This document shows positions 28,435-40,764 of a DNA stretch of 64,000 nt, piece by piece (positions within the stretch are counted from its first letter, which is position 1; every line of letters starts with the position of its first letter). The DNA lies in assembly GCF_009696575.1 (NCBI RefSeq), contig NZ_VULQ01000003.1, forward strand, positions 124,001-188,000. The letters are read 5' to 3'. This DNA is from Anaerococcus porci. GTDB taxonomy: Bacteria; Bacillota; Clostridia; Tissierellales; Peptoniphilaceae. A program made the translations under genes and the position numbers. The notes below the pieces were generated by a model, which was not told where the DNA came from, ran no database searches, and saw only the letters and a program-made list of their open reading frames with translations.

Positions 28435-28746
28435 CTAGTTCAAAATGTTAGCTCCAACAGCTTTTTCTACACTTTTATTGATATCTGCCAATCCAAGTCC
28501 AAGATTTTCCTTGTTGGATGGAATAAGTATAATTGCTGGAGTCATTTCTTCTCTGTACTTATCTATAGTTTCTGGAATTTCTTTTGCAAAGTCTTCTGTT
28601 ATGAATATAACTCCAACATCTTCTTTGGAAAGTTTATTCACAATTTTTTTTGCACTATCTCCATCAACTGCTATATATACATCAACTCCCAATGCTTTAA
28701 ACATTAGGACTGAATCTTTATCTCCTATAACGGCTACCCTATACAT
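28435..28746 (-). CDS. atpF: V-type ATPase subunit F
   Basis: 103 residues, starting [20 protein letters not shown], the small alpha/beta subunit that binds the central stalk subunit [14 protein letters not shown] is the typical middle block. It overlaps the subunit C gene by 8 bp. Confidence 0.93.
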   Translation of the reverse strand: MYRVAVIGDKDSVLMFKALGVDVYIAVDGDSAKKIVNKLSKEDVGVIFITEDFAKEIPETIDKYREEMTPAIILIPSNKENLGLGLADINKSVEKAVGANILN

Positions 28747-29737
28747 ATAAATTACGCAACCTTTCTTCTATAAATTCTCTAGAAAGCATATTTTGCTTAG
28801 CCACAAGAATTATCCTAAGATTTTTAATCTCCATTTCACGATTTATCAAATATCCTAGCATAACCTCTGGTCCATAGCTAACTTTCTTAGAGTCTTTGGC
28901 AAAGTCTAGTAAATAATCATCTATAGCCTTTTCTATCATTCTTGTAGCCTCTTTTAGATCCTTGCTATCAAGGGCCTTTTTTACTAGAGGATAAGTTTTT
29001 TCATTTATAAAAAAGTTTGCTAAAAGACCCATATCTTGGTTAAAGCCAAGAATAAAATTATTCTTATTAATAAATCCACCGTCTATTAAGGCTTTTTTTA
29101 ATAAGTCTATAGACTGATTTTGACCCTTAATCCTCAAAAGTGACTTAAGATTGACAAGGTCAATTCTTTGTCTAGTAAAGTCTACTAATGAATCAAAAGC
29201 TAAATTTTTAGCATCTATAAGAAGCTTTTGATAAAAGTTCCTATCAAGAGATAAGTCTATATCTTGTGGATCTTTTGTATCTTCATATAAGTCTAGGGCA
29301 TTTTGAGCATATGTTATATACACATCATCAAAAGTCTTAAAATCGCTTTTTATAGCCTTTTTTATAGCTGATAAATCAATTGTACCTATATCCATGTAGG
29401 CAGTAGAATAATCGGCATCTTGGATTAGCTCTTTAACTAAGACTTTGAGGTTGTGAAAGTTGTATTTTTCTTCTAAAAATACTATAAGATTTTTATCTGG
29501 GCTTATTTTTCTTATTTTTTTGTAAGATTCTTTAAGCATAGATAAAAGTGCCTTCTCATATTCTTCATTCCTATTTATATCCTTCATAAACTCCCCATAA
29601 CTTGAGTCATTTAAAAGGGAAATTGCTTCAGAAAGATTTGAGCTATCTACTAGTCTTTGAATATTATTTGAAGTAAGGAGATTTTTTTCATATACTCTTG
29701 TTGTTACAGAAGCACGGATAAACTGTTCTCTATCCAT
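28739..29737 (-). CDS. atpC: V-type ATPase subunit C (d-type rotor adaptor)
   Basis: 332 residues, helical, of the NtpC/AC39 family, which caps the K ring and receives the D/F stalk. [20 protein letters not shown] and the closing [28 protein letters not shown] block are characteristic. It is placed between E and F as in Enterococcus and Clostridium ntp/atp operons, 9 bp after subunit E. Confidence 0.92.
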   Translation of the reverse strand: MDREQFIRASVTTRVYEKNLLTSNNIQRLVDSSNLSEAISLLNDSSYGEFMKDINRNEEYEKALLSMLKESYKKIRKISPDKNLIVFLEEKYNFHNLKVLVKELIQDADYSTAYMDIGTIDLSAIKKAIKSDFKTFDDVYITYAQNALDLYEDTKDPQDIDLSLDRNFYQKLLIDAKNLAFDSLVDFTRQRIDLVNLKSLLRIKGQNQSIDLLKKALIDGGFINKNNFILGFNQDMGLLANFFINEKTYPLVKKALDSKDLKEATRMIEKAIDDYLLDFAKDSKKVSYGPEVMLGYLINREMEIKNLRIILVAKQNMLSREFIEERLRNLYV

Positions 29738-29746
29738 CTAATCACC

Positions 29747-30298
29747 TCACTTAAATATTCTATCTGCTATAATTTTTTCCAAATTATCCCTATCATAGTT
29801 AAGTAGGGAAGAATACCTATTGTCATAAGATATTTTTCCACTTCTCACTACAAAGCCTTCATCTACGCTTTCTTTAGATAATTTTAAACCATTAAAGCTA
29901 TTTTCATCAAAGTGATATTTCATATCCTTTTGTAGGAGAATTTCTCCATTATTAACATCAATTTCTTTAAGCCTATTTTCTACAAATTTTTTGTAGTCAT
30001 TAGGACCAAGTTTTCTAAGTTTTTCTAAAAGCTTATCTAAAATATCATCTACTAGCTCATTTTTAGCCCTGATTTTTATATCACGAGCCTCTCTTTCACT
30101 AGTTACCTTTGAGTTTTCTATAATTCTTTTTGCATCTTTTTCGGCATTATCTATTATTTTTTTAACTTCTTTATCAGAATCAGCTTTTGATTCTTTTTTT
30201 ATTTCTTCACTTCTTTTATTAGCGTTAGCTAGTATATGATCTGCTTCCTTTTTGGAATCCTCTCTTATACCATCTAATAATAAATCAAGCTTACTCAT
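29747..30298 (-). CDS. atpE: V-type ATPase subunit E (peripheral stalk)
   Basis: 183 residues. Residues 1-90 are a charged coiled coil rich in Lys/Glu (ANKRSEEIKKESKADSDKEV), which pairs with subunit H/G to form the stator stalk. The C-terminal globular part contacts subunit B. It sits 12 bp after the K subunit gene. Confidence 0.9.
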   Translation of the reverse strand: MSKLDLLLDGIREDSKKEADHILANANKRSEEIKKESKADSDKEVKKIIDNAEKDAKRIIENSKVTSEREARDIKIRAKNELVDDILDKLLEKLRKLGPNDYKKFVENRLKEIDVNNGEILLQKDMKYHFDENSFNGLKLSKESVDEGFVVRSGKISYDNRYSSLLNYDRDNLEKIIADRIFK

Positions 30299-30310
30299 AA
30301 TAAACCCTTA

Positions 30311-32691
<2,381 letters not shown>

Positions 32692-32705
<14 letters not shown>

Positions 32706-33015
32706 TTGCTACTATCCTTTCTACCAAAATTTCTAGAAGGTCATCAATTTCTCCTTGATCCCTATTTTTAATTTCTTCACTATCTTCATTGGCCTTAGCT
32801 ATAACTGGCTTTTTATCATCTTCTGCCTTAGCCTTAGCCTTATCTTTTATATCTTTAGCATGGGTTTTGGCAGCATCAATTGCCTTTAAAGATTCAATCT
32901 CCGACTCCTTTTTGGCAGCATCAATTATATCTTTGGCTTTTTTCTTGGCATCGTCTACAAGTTTATCAGCCTTAATTTCAGCTTCTTTAACTTGATTTAA
33001 AACTTCACTTGCCAT
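32692..33015 (-). CDS. ahaH: V-type ATPase subunit H/G (peripheral stalk)
   Basis: About 107 residues of near-continuous coiled coil (NQVKEAEIKADKLVDDAKKK), the partner of subunit E in the stator stalk. Two ATG codons stand in tandem at 33013-33018. The second gives better spacing to the AGGAGGTGA ribosome binding site, so I choose it; the first would add one Met. It is the first gene of the V-ATPase operon. Confidence 0.88.
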
Positions 33016-33042
33016 CATTCACCTCCTAATATGTACAGTAAT

Positions 33043-33051
33043 ATTATAACA
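33043..33051 (-). promoter_or_regulatory. extended -10 promoter element of the V-ATPase operon
   Basis: TGTTATAAT on the minus strand is an extended -10 (TGnTATAAT) about 28 bp before the first gene. No good -35 is visible, which is normal for extended -10 promoters. Confidence 0.5.
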
Positions 33052-33189
33052 TACTGACACTATAAATATATATTACCCAATTATTATGATTTTATAGATA
33101 TTTTTTTCTTAAAATGATAAGCTTAGATTGTCAGACAAGCATAATAAATATCTATAAAATTTTCTTTACAAATTAACATCTTCCACCAC

Positions 33190-33218
33190 TTGACATTAGG
33201 AAAGAAGCAGGTTATAAT
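33190..33218 (+). promoter_or_regulatory. strong sigma-A promoter of the small membrane protein gene
   Basis: TTGACA (33190-33195) and TATAAT (33213-33218) are both perfect consensus hexamers with a 17-bp spacer. The start point would fall near 33225, inside the Fur-like box. Confidence 0.85.
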
Positions 33219-33223
33219 TTGTT

Positions 33224-33238
33224 TGATAATAGTTATCA
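33224..33238. promoter_or_regulatory. Fur-like operator box
   Basis: TGATAATAGTTATCA is a 7-1-7 inverted repeat with one mismatch to the Fur box TGATAATNATTATCA. It covers the expected transcription start of the adjacent strong promoter, the classic place for repression. Its TGA/TCA ends favour Fur over PerR. Confidence 0.65.
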
Positions 33239-33279
33239 TTTACTAAATACCTAAAATAATATCCCATAAGGAAGCAGTT

Positions 33280-33513
33280 ATGAAATCTTTTAAATTACAA
33301 ATTAATATAATAATAGGAATATTACTTATATACATAGCCATTATCAGTATGAATTTTATTTTTGAGAAAAATCTCCTAACAAAGTCTGTGAGCATAGGAC
33401 TTATGCTCCTATCTTTAATGCTTGTCAAAAGATCTGAGCTAATTTATAAAAAATCAGCCCAGACAGTCTTTTTTATTTCTTTCTTTCTTATATTTATAAG
33501 TTTTCTTACTTAA
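33280..33513 (+). CDS. small membrane protein under a Fur-like box
   Basis: 77 residues with three hydrophobic segments (about 8-28, 35-48 and 60-77) separated by short charged loops, starting MKSFKLQINIIIGILLIYIA. AAGGAAG precedes the ATG at normal spacing. A consensus promoter and a Fur-like operator lie 60-90 bp upstream, which argues that this is a real gene. I do not recognise the family. A role in iron-limited conditions is inferred from the operator alone. It ends one base before the convergent glpX stop. Confidence 0.65.
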   Translation: MKSFKLQINIIIGILLIYIAIISMNFIFEKNLLTKSVSIGLMLLSLMLVKRSELIYKKSAQTVFFISFFLIFISFLT

Positions 33514-34476
33514 CTATTTTTGGTCAAGTTTTTGATTAAGCTTGTGAACTGAGTTTATAAATCTAATAGTTCCTGAAGGTAACCTAAGTAGGAGAGATTC
33601 AGTCTTTGCCATATTATTTTTCATGTAAGATACTCCCTTAAGGAAAGTTCCGTCTGTAATTCCTGTGGCTGCAAAGAGCACATCATCTCCCTTTACTAAA
33701 TCTTCTATCTTATATACCTTGTCAAAGTCTACGCCCATTTTTATACATCTTTTAACTTGCTTTGAATCAGATGGGGCAAAGACTCCTTGGAAGTCTCCTC
33801 CTAAACACTTAAGAGCTGCTGCTGCTATTACTCCTTCTGGAGCACCTCCTATTCCCATAATCAAATCAATCTTCCCACAAGATAGTTCTGTTGCAATAGC
33901 TGTAAGAACATCCCCATCTTCTACCATGGAAATTCTTGCTCCTGTGGCTCTTATTTCTTCTACTAATTTTTCATGCCTTGGTCTATTCAAGACTGATACA
34001 GTTATATCGGAAATCTTTTTATCAAGAGCTTTGGCAACATTTTCTATATTTTCCTTAACGGACTTGTTAATATCTATAAATCCCTTAGCCTTAGATCCAG
34101 TTGCAATCTTATTCATATATACATCAGGTGCATTTAAAATACAACCTTTTGGTGCAACTGCTATTACCGAAATGGAGTTAGAGGCACCATTGGCAAGTGA
34201 TGAAGTGCCATCTATAGGATCTACTGCAATGTCTACCACATCATCTTCATGCATATTGCCTATTTCTTCTCCTATGTATAACATAGGTGCTTCATCTATC
34301 TCACCTTCTCCTATAACAACTTTTCCATTAATACCAAGATAGGTAAACATAGCCCTCATTTGATCTACTGCTATATTATCAGATTCATTTTTCCTACCTT
34401 GACCCAAATATTTAGCAGAGCCTAGGGCTGCGGCTTCTGTTACCCTACATAAGTTAATACCTAAATCTCTATTCAT
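33514..34476 (-). CDS. glpX: class II fructose-1,6-bisphosphatase
   Basis: 320 residues of the GlpX family, which dephosphorylates fructose-1,6-bisphosphate in gluconeogenesis with Mn2+/Mg2+. Metal and substrate motifs are visible: VIGEGEIDEAPML, VDPIDGTSSLANG, EDGDVLTAI and MGIGGAPEGVIAAAAL. A single gene starting after AAAGGAGAAAAA. Some family members also act on sedoheptulose-1,7-bisphosphate. A cre-like site lies 20 bp before the start, which fits catabolite repression of a gluconeogenic enzyme. Confidence 0.95.
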   Translation of the reverse strand: MNRDLGINLCRVTEAAALGSAKYLGQGRKNESDNIAVDQMRAMFTYLGINGKVVIGEGEIDEAPMLYIGEEIGNMHEDDVVDIAVDPIDGTSSLANGASNSISVIAVAPKGCILNAPDVYMNKIATGSKAKGFIDINKSVKENIENVAKALDKKISDITVSVLNRPRHEKLVEEIRATGARISMVEDGDVLTAIATELSCGKIDLIMGIGGAPEGVIAAAALKCLGGDFQGVFAPSDSKQVKRCIKMGVDFDKVYKIEDLVKGDDVLFAATGITDGTFLKGVSYMKNNMAKTESLLLRLPSGTIRFINSVHKLNQKLDQK

Positions 34477-34495
34477 TTTTTCTCCTTTTAAGATT

Positions 34496-34510
34496 ATAGA
34501 AACGTTTGCT
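34496..34510. promoter_or_regulatory. CcpA cre-like site before glpX
   Basis: ATAGAAACGTTTGCT has one mismatch to cre (A at the third position), exactly as in the site before the island operon. Confidence 0.5.
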
Positions 34511-34635
34511 ACAAATACATTTTACCAAAATCTATAACAAAATTAAAGAAATTTACAAGAAATAGAAAAGCATTTAAACTTTGATTTTTTCAAATTTATG
34601 ATATAATCATTAGGTATAAAATAAAAGGTGGTTTT

Positions 34636-35868
34636 ATGAAAAAAATATTTATAATTCTTTCTCTTGTTTTTCTAGTATCTTGCACTGGTAAAACAAAGGA
34701 GAATTCTTACAGCAATAACTTATCTAAAAATCCTGTAAGTTCAATAAAAAGCTCTGATGATAAGAAAAATAAGAAGAATAAAAAAAACAACAAGCTCGAA
34801 TATGCCTATGATTATATGGATGGATATAAAAGAGATAAATCTCTTTATGTAGATAGGATGCTTGGAGATTACCCATCTGATGTAAATTCAAATAAAGATA
34901 TGGCTTATGAGAAAGAAGAACTTAAAAATCTTGATTATAACAAAAATCTTTTTATCTCAATGTATAATATAAGAATACCTAATAGATCCCTAGTTTTTTC
35001 AAATGATAATTCTTATGTAATAGACTTTCCTGAGTCAGATGACTATGAGATATCTATAAAAATAGATAAGCTTTTTAAGGATGGAGATTACTCAGAAAAT
35101 GAACTAAAAGAAAAGTTACTTGAATTTTCTTCAAAAAATACAATGGATAAGGCAAAAGACGGAAAAAATATTACCCAGCCTGTAGTAAATCTTTATAGTG
35201 ATTATAAAAATGCAGCCTATTCTATAATAGAAGACAATAAATTTTCCTATACCAACATGTATGTAGCTACTCCTGCAAATATTATTAATTTTGAAATAAT
35301 AGAAAATAAGGAAAAATCAGACGATTCTTCTTTCATAATGTCAGATCTTCTTTCAACATCCTATCCAGAAAGTGAAGATGTTCCTATAGTAAGTAAGTCC
35401 TTTAAAGACTATGGAGATAAAATAAATCTATATGCTACAAAAAAAATAAATATGGGAAATTTCTCTTTTAAAATCCCAGCCGATATGGAGAATACCCAAA
35501 AATCAGACCTTTTGACAGTTTTTGAAAAACAAGTTTCAGGAAAAACTATAAATCAAGTCATTGTTTCAAAGATTAAAAAAGAGGAAAATATGACAATTAA
35601 AGATGCTTTTAACAAAAGCCAAGGTACATCAATTCCTCCTTCCTATATAACTTCTATGGGAAAGATTACTGAAGAGAAGATTAATGATAAGACCTTCCTC
35701 AGGTCAAAAGCTAGAATCTATACAGAGCAATTCTCTCTTGAAGGAGAAAAGGTGGTCTTTGAAGAAGGTGACTATTTTGTTTCTATGATTCTTACAGGAC
35801 CTTTAAAAAATACAGCTAAAACCATCCTTTTAAACTCAAATATAATAAACTCTCTTACATTTAAATAG
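34636..35868 (+). CDS. lipoprotein of unknown function
   Basis: 410 residues. The N-terminus MKKIFIILSLVFLVSCTGK is a lipoprotein signal with lipobox LVSC, so the mature protein is attached outside the membrane through Cys17. A Lys/Asn-rich linker (about 35-60) is followed by two regions of mixed alpha/beta character with many Asp/Lys. I do not recognise a family. A TATAAT element (about 34598-34603) with a TTTGAT -35 precedes it, and GGTGG is the ribosome binding site. It is monocistronic, ended by a strong terminator. Confidence 0.8.
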   Translation: MKKIFIILSLVFLVSCTGKTKENSYSNNLSKNPVSSIKSSDDKKNKKNKKNNKLEYAYDYMDGYKRDKSLYVDRMLGDYPSDVNSNKDMAYEKEELKNLDYNKNLFISMYNIRIPNRSLVFSNDNSYVIDFPESDDYEISIKIDKLFKDGDYSENELKEKLLEFSSKNTMDKAKDGKNITQPVVNLYSDYKNAAYSIIEDNKFSYTNMYVATPANIINFEIIENKEKSDDSSFIMSDLLSTSYPESEDVPIVSKSFKDYGDKINLYATKKINMGNFSFKIPADMENTQKSDLLTVFEKQVSGKTINQVIVSKIKKEENMTIKDAFNKSQGTSIPPSYITSMGKITEEKINDKTFLRSKARIYTEQFSLEGEKVVFEEGDYFVSMILTGPLKNTAKTILLNSNIINSLTFK

Positions 35869-35883
35869 GTGTATAGATAAAAT

Positions 35884-35936
35884 AAAAGTGGCTATTGCAA
35901 AATAATGAATTGACTTTTGCAACAGCCACTTTTTAT
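35884..35936. terminator. Rho-independent terminator, probably bidirectional
   Basis: AAAAGTGGCTATTGCAAAA (35884-35902) pairs with the arm at 35915-35934 apart from one mismatch, then a T-run. It separates the lipoprotein gene from the convergent adhesin gene. Confidence 0.88.
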
Positions 35937-35937
35937 A

Positions 35938-38900
35938 TTACTTTATAGGTTTTTTTCTAATAGTATAAGAACTTACTGCAAAAAGCATAACTATAAGTCC
36001 AACTATGCTAAATAATATTGTTCCCTTTCCACCAGTAAATGGATATTCTTCTCTGTTATTTTTTATAATTATAGGGTTATTATCATCATTTACTAATGCC
36101 TTTTCAGATACTTTATTTTCTTTTAAATCTATAGGATATATCTTTGCTTTCTCAACTTTAAATTCATATAAGTATGCATCTTCTGGTAATTTGTAACCAA
36201 ATTTAGCCTTTACTTCTTTAATTCTATAAATTCCATCATCTAGTTCTCGAAATCCAAATCTACCAGAACTGTCACTTTCTACCTTATACGCATCTTCTTG
36301 TTTTTCTACAAAATCTCCATTCTCATTTATAGGATGGAATTTGCTATTTTCATCTTGTTTTTCAAGGATAAACTCTGCTCCTTTTAATTTATTCTCTATA
36401 TTATCACTATCAACTTTTTCAAATAATATATTTGCTTTAAGTTTTTTATTTACTATGACTGTTGTGTTATCCTTGATATTTATAATATTGCCTTCACTAT
36501 CTACATCAAAGCTTGATACAGCTTCTTTTGGTAATGAATATCCATCTAAACTTTCTGTCTCCCACAGCTCATAGGAACCACTAGCTAATTTCTCATAAGA
36601 GAAGTTTCCATTTTTATCTGATACTCTTTTAGAATCTGATAGCACTTCTCCATCTTTTCTAAGTTCAAATGAAACACCTTCTAGTGCATTGTTCGTAGGT
36701 TGGTTTTGAGGATTTTCTTCATCTGAAGTTTTTTGTGTATCAGATACCTTGGTAAATACAATTTTATTTACATTATTTTCTAACTCAAGTGAAACTATTC
36801 CTCCACCCTCTGCAGATGATTCATGGAATATTGAGTAGGTATAGGATTGATCTATTATTTCATCTTTAGGATCATAATATGCGTAATAGTTGTAATTATT
36901 ATAATAATACCTTTTATTTGAGAACCTATTGTATTCAACAGTAGTTTTTAATTGTTTAGCATTTTCACTTGTAACTTTTCCCTTTACTTCAATAAGATAT
37001 GTTTCATTACTTTGGTAATCATTGTAATCATTTTGATCTCCAAGTATCATCTTTATAAATTTTACTCCACCTGGACTTGCTCCATTATAAAATTTATTAT
37101 TTAAGTAGGTGAAATTTCTATCATTAGCTAAATTATCAAAATCTATTCCATAAGAGTCTGGTAAGGCATTGATATTATTTACCCTATATTTTCTAACGCT
37201 TGTAATATCTATATCTGCATCTTCACTATAAAAATATAAAGTCTTATTAAATGTATTTTCCTTTTGCCAGTTAACATATATAACCGATGTAAATTCCTTA
37301 TTTGAAATATTTAGCTTGGTCATATAATTTTTTACCTTTACAGATGGATCATAGCCAGATTCATAACTTACATTTATATAATCAGAAAATACTTGATTTG
37401 CTATTGAAGCACTTATTCCAACATTTGATGTATCATTTTTGATTTTTAGCCTATCTATATACATATGTGTATTTATACTTATATAATCAACACTATAATA
37501 TTTTACATAATCGGTAAAGGTAAAGGTAATAGACTTTCTATCTTCATTTATCTTTGCACTTGCAAGTTTGCCAGCTTGAGAATAAATATCTAGTTGATCA
37601 TCTCCTAAGTAACCAATCCCATCTATATCTACATTATCTGAATACTTTAATGTAAAAGTATCTCCTGGATTGATTTTAGTTCCTTTATCTAATTTATAAT
37701 AAAGATTTATTGATATTCCTTCTCCCATATTAGGCTTTACAACATTTTCATCATTTTCTGTTGATGTCATAGAAGACTCACTCTTATCTAATATAAATAA
37801 ATCTGAAACATCTTTAGGTGCATATCCTTCTTCAATTTTGGTAGAGAATTCAGTACCTATGTTGATTGGTATAGGTTTCTTATCTACAATATAGCCAGGA
37901 AGTGATTGTATTTCTTTTAGCCAATACCTACCATAGGCTAAGTTTTTAAAGATAATTTCTCCATTTTCGCCTGTTTTTTCTTCCCTTTTGATATTGCCTT
38001 TTTCATCCATCAATTGAAATCTGACACCAGCTAAGAAATTATCTTTTTTGTCCTTTTTTATTATTTTAAATTCGCCTATCTGTTTTTTATTTGGAACCTT
38101 TAAAATTGGTTTTTCATAATCACCACTACCACTAGCAGATGAACCTTGTACCAAGATTGCATTTGTTTTACCTATTACATCTTTAGGACTTGTAGCATCC
38201 CCACCCTTGCTAAAAACTATAGTTTGTATTGGACCTTGAGGTTTTCTATCTGGATTTTGGACATCTAAATCCAACTCACTTTCTACTCTTAAAAGATAAG
38301 TAGATGTTCCTATATTGTTTTTAATGTCAATTATTGCTGTTGGGGTAGCAAAAGAATAATCGTATCTAACAGTATAGCTACTAGGATTTACTTCTTCAAA
38401 TTGACTATGGTCCATTATTACAGCATCTGGCAGATAATTTCCTACAAATTTGTATAATTTTATAGTTGTCTTTTCATCAGATAAGTTAGCAGTATTTATA
38501 TATTGAGAATTAGGACTTGCAGGATATACTTGTATTTGAGCTTGTCCACTTATATTCCTTGAAAGAGGATTAATATAAGCTAGTTGTACATACCTTCCAT
38601 TTTGATCATTAACATATTCATATGCAGCCTTGATATTTGATATATTATTTTTACCTACAGAAACGTTGGTGTGTTTAGCATAAACTCTCTTTGATAATCT
38701 TTGATCCCCTATACTTACATAAAAGTCATAGTCCTTATTATAATATGCCACATTCACATTTACTGAATGCTCTAAATGTAATTTCATGTCAACAGATTGA
38801 AGTCCCTCTATAGCATTTGTAAATACATAGCTTATTTTTTTATTGGTTCCTCTTTCTATATCAAAAGATGGATTAATAACTGGATAAGCTAAAATCACTC

Positions 38901-40410
38901 CATCAGATGTAAGAATATTAGGATAGTTAAGCTTATCTGGCTGAATCATATTATAATGAAGGGTGTCTGATACATCTAGTGTAAAGTAATCTCCTTCCTT
39001 TGCACTTGTATTTAATTGCAAATCCAAATCTATAGTAAATTTATTCGTATCATTAGATGTATTTACTGGATTCGTACTTTTGATTTCAGAGCTATTTAAC
39101 ATCCTTATATTATCAGTCAAGTTACTTCTATATTGGATTTGTGGTTCTTCTGCAAGCTCTCCTAGTTCATTTATAAACACCTTTCCTTGACTATTAACAA
39201 ATACAGTCCATTTTTTGCTTATCTTTTGATAGCCTAAAGGAGCTGTTTTTTCTATTAGGCTATATATTCCAGATTTTAAGTTATCTATAAAAACTTTACC
39301 ATTAGAATCTGAACTATATATATTTTTAAAATTCCCATCTGTTGATTGTAATTCAAATTCTGCGCCTTCAAGTGGTCTATTATCTTCTTCATCATATTTA
39401 TAAATTTCAAATTTATAATTTTCATTACTATATAAACTAAACAGACTTCTTTTTGCTCTTTTTTTAACATAAGGATTGCTACTTGTACGGTTTAAAGATG
39501 AATCAGTATCAGAATCATTTTCAAATTTTATAACTTCTTTACTTGGAGTAGATGTAGAATTTTCTTTGTCTGTGTTCTCCTTAGTTTCATTGCTGCTATT
39601 GTTGTCTTCTTTTACAACTTCTGTCTTACTTTCTTCTTTATTTTCTTTTTCTAATTGGTATTGCTTAAGCTTATCATAGTCATTCTTTAGGGAATTTGTA
39701 TCATAAATATATAACTTATTATCGCTTATAGTTGCAAATATTTGACCATCATTTTTTATATTTATACTTGCATCTTCACCCATTTGGAAAAGGTTAAAAC
39801 TAGGATCTAATGACTCATACCTTTCAAATTCTAGGTTGAAAGCTAATTTATTTTTATCTTTTTCATATTGGCTATATCCGTTTTTAGAAAAATCAAAGTC
39901 ATCTAAAACTTTAAAGTCTATATATGAATAATAAGGTCCATAGGGTTTTTCCTCTTTACCATCTACAATCTCTTCATAAGCACTATCATTAACTATCCTA
40001 TATCCATTCTCATCTTTTATTACTGATATTGATATATCAAGTCCTTGACTATTAAGATTTTCTTTTACCCTATTATATTCTTCTTGTGCTTGACTTTCAT
40101 TTTCAAAATACCCATCTTCGTATAATTTGAGTTCATCTCTTACAATAAGCCTAAATTCACGTGTATTTTTATCAATTCCTAGTCCTATATTAAATTTATT
40201 ATTATCACTTTCCTTATTACTTAAATCATAAAGTTGTTGAGCTTTTTCAATAGAAAGATAAGTAAGATCATCTTTTTTTAGGCTATCATCTAATTTTATG
40301 GTGTTTACATCTATCTTGTCAGCGCTTGCAGTAAAATCCGGTTTGATTGTTTGTATTATTATAAAGAATGCTAGTAAAAATGATATTGATTTTTTTATTG
40401 ACTTTGACAT
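35938..40410 (-). CDS. cell-wall-anchored adhesin with SpaA/Cna-B repeats
   Basis: 1490 residues. A signal peptide (MSKSIKKSISFLLAFFIIIQ, cleaved near ASA-D) is followed by a helical N-terminal region and a Ser/Thr/Asn/Glu linker (about 255-315). At least four SpaA/Cna-B-type domains are visible, marked by LEGAEFELQS, LAGVRFQLMD, LEGVSFELRK and LKGAEFILEK. Two MSCRAMM-like adhesin regions (around 430-740 and 890-1190) contain blocks such as YVQLAYINPLSRNISGQAQI. The C-terminus EEYPFTGGKG, a hydrophobic segment and basic tail RKKPIK form a sortase signal with YPFTG instead of LPXTG. Probably a host-ligand-binding surface protein; the ligand is unknown. Confidence 0.9.
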   Translation of the reverse strand: MSKSIKKSISFLLAFFIIIQTIKPDFTASADKIDVNTIKLDDSLKKDDLTYLSIEKAQQLYDLSNKESDNNKFNIGLGIDKNTREFRLIVRDELKLYEDGYFENESQAQEEYNRVKENLNSQGLDISISVIKDENGYRIVNDSAYEEIVDGKEEKPYGPYYSYIDFKVLDDFDFSKNGYSQYEKDKNKLAFNLEFERYESLDPSFNLFQMGEDASINIKNDGQIFATISDNKLYIYDTNSLKNDYDKLKQYQLEKENKEESKTEVVKEDNNSSNETKENTDKENSTSTPSKEVIKFENDSDTDSSLNRTSSNPYVKKRAKRSLFSLYSNENYKFEIYKYDEEDNRPLEGAEFELQSTDGNFKNIYSSDSNGKVFIDNLKSGIYSLIEKTAPLGYQKISKKWTVFVNSQGKVFINELGELAEEPQIQYRSNLTDNIRMLNSSEIKSTNPVNTSNDTNKFTIDLDLQLNTSAKEGDYFTLDVSDTLHYNMIQPDKLNYPNILTSDGVILAYPVINPSFDIERGTNKKISYVFTNAIEGLQSVDMKLHLEHSVNVNVAYYNKDYDFYVSIGDQRLSKRVYAKHTNVSVGKNNISNIKAAYEYVNDQNGRYVQLAYINPLSRNISGQAQIQVYPASPNSQYINTANLSDEKTTIKLYKFVGNYLPDAVIMDHSQFEEVNPSSYTVRYDYSFATPTAIIDIKNNIGTSTYLLRVESELDLDVQNPDRKPQGPIQTIVFSKGGDATSPKDVIGKTNAILVQGSSASGSGDYEKPILKVPNKKQIGEFKIIKKDKKDNFLAGVRFQLMDEKGNIKREEKTGENGEIIFKNLAYGRYWLKEIQSLPGYIVDKKPIPINIGTEFSTKIEEGYAPKDVSDLFILDKSESSMTSTENDENVVKPNMGEGISINLYYKLDKGTKINPGDTFTLKYSDNVDIDGIGYLGDDQLDIYSQAGKLASAKINEDRKSITFTFTDYVKYYSVDYISINTHMYIDRLKIKNDTSNVGISASIANQVFSDYINVSYESGYDPSVKVKNYMTKLNISNKEFTSVIYVNWQKENTFNKTLYFYSEDADIDITSVRKYRVNNINALPDSYGIDFDNLANDRNFTYLNNKFYNGASPGGVKFIKMILGDQNDYNDYQSNETYLIEVKGKVTSENAKQLKTTVEYNRFSNKRYYYNNYNYYAYYDPKDEIIDQSYTYSIFHESSAEGGGIVSLELENNVNKIVFTKVSDTQKTSDEENPQNQPTNNALEGVSFELRKDGEVLSDSKRVSDKNGNFSYEKLASGSYELWETESLDGYSLPKEAVSSFDVDSEGNIINIKDNTTVIVNKKLKANILFEKVDSDNIENKLKGAEFILEKQDENSKFHPINENGDFVEKQEDAYKVESDSSGRFGFRELDDGIYRIKEVKAKFGYKLPEDAYLYEFKVEKAKIYPIDLKENKVSEKALVNDDNNPIIIKNNREEYPFTGGKGTILFSIVGLIVMLFAVSSYTIRKKPIK

Positions 40411-40714
40411 ATATACTCCCTTTAATTGTCAAGAATGCATTATTATAATCTCTTTGCATGAGTTTTATAATATATAGAGATAGGTGGTTATTTCATTGTG
40501 ACATGCTCTTTGCTTTATATTTCATTAATTTTCTATATCTTGCAAAATATCTTATTAATATATACTCTAACTATAAAAACTGTAAGTATGGCAAAAAATA
40601 AAATTTTATTTTTTGGATTCATATAAATTTAAGTTTGGCTTTTTATTTTATAGAATTATTCAATTAAATATGGGTATACACTCTTTTATAATAAATTCCA
40701 GCATATTCACACAA

Positions 40715-40761
40715 ATAAAAACAAAAAATCGACTTTGATTCCTTTACATTTGCAAAGTCGG
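40715..40761 (-). terminator. minus-strand Rho-independent terminator without an intact gene
   Basis: CGACTTTG (40730-40737) pairs with CAAAGTCG (40753-40760). On the minus strand the hairpin is followed by TTTTTTGTTTTT. It ends a transcript coming from the remnant at 40765-40902, or could attenuate a long adhesin leader. Confidence 0.6.
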
Positions 40762-40764
40762 ATA

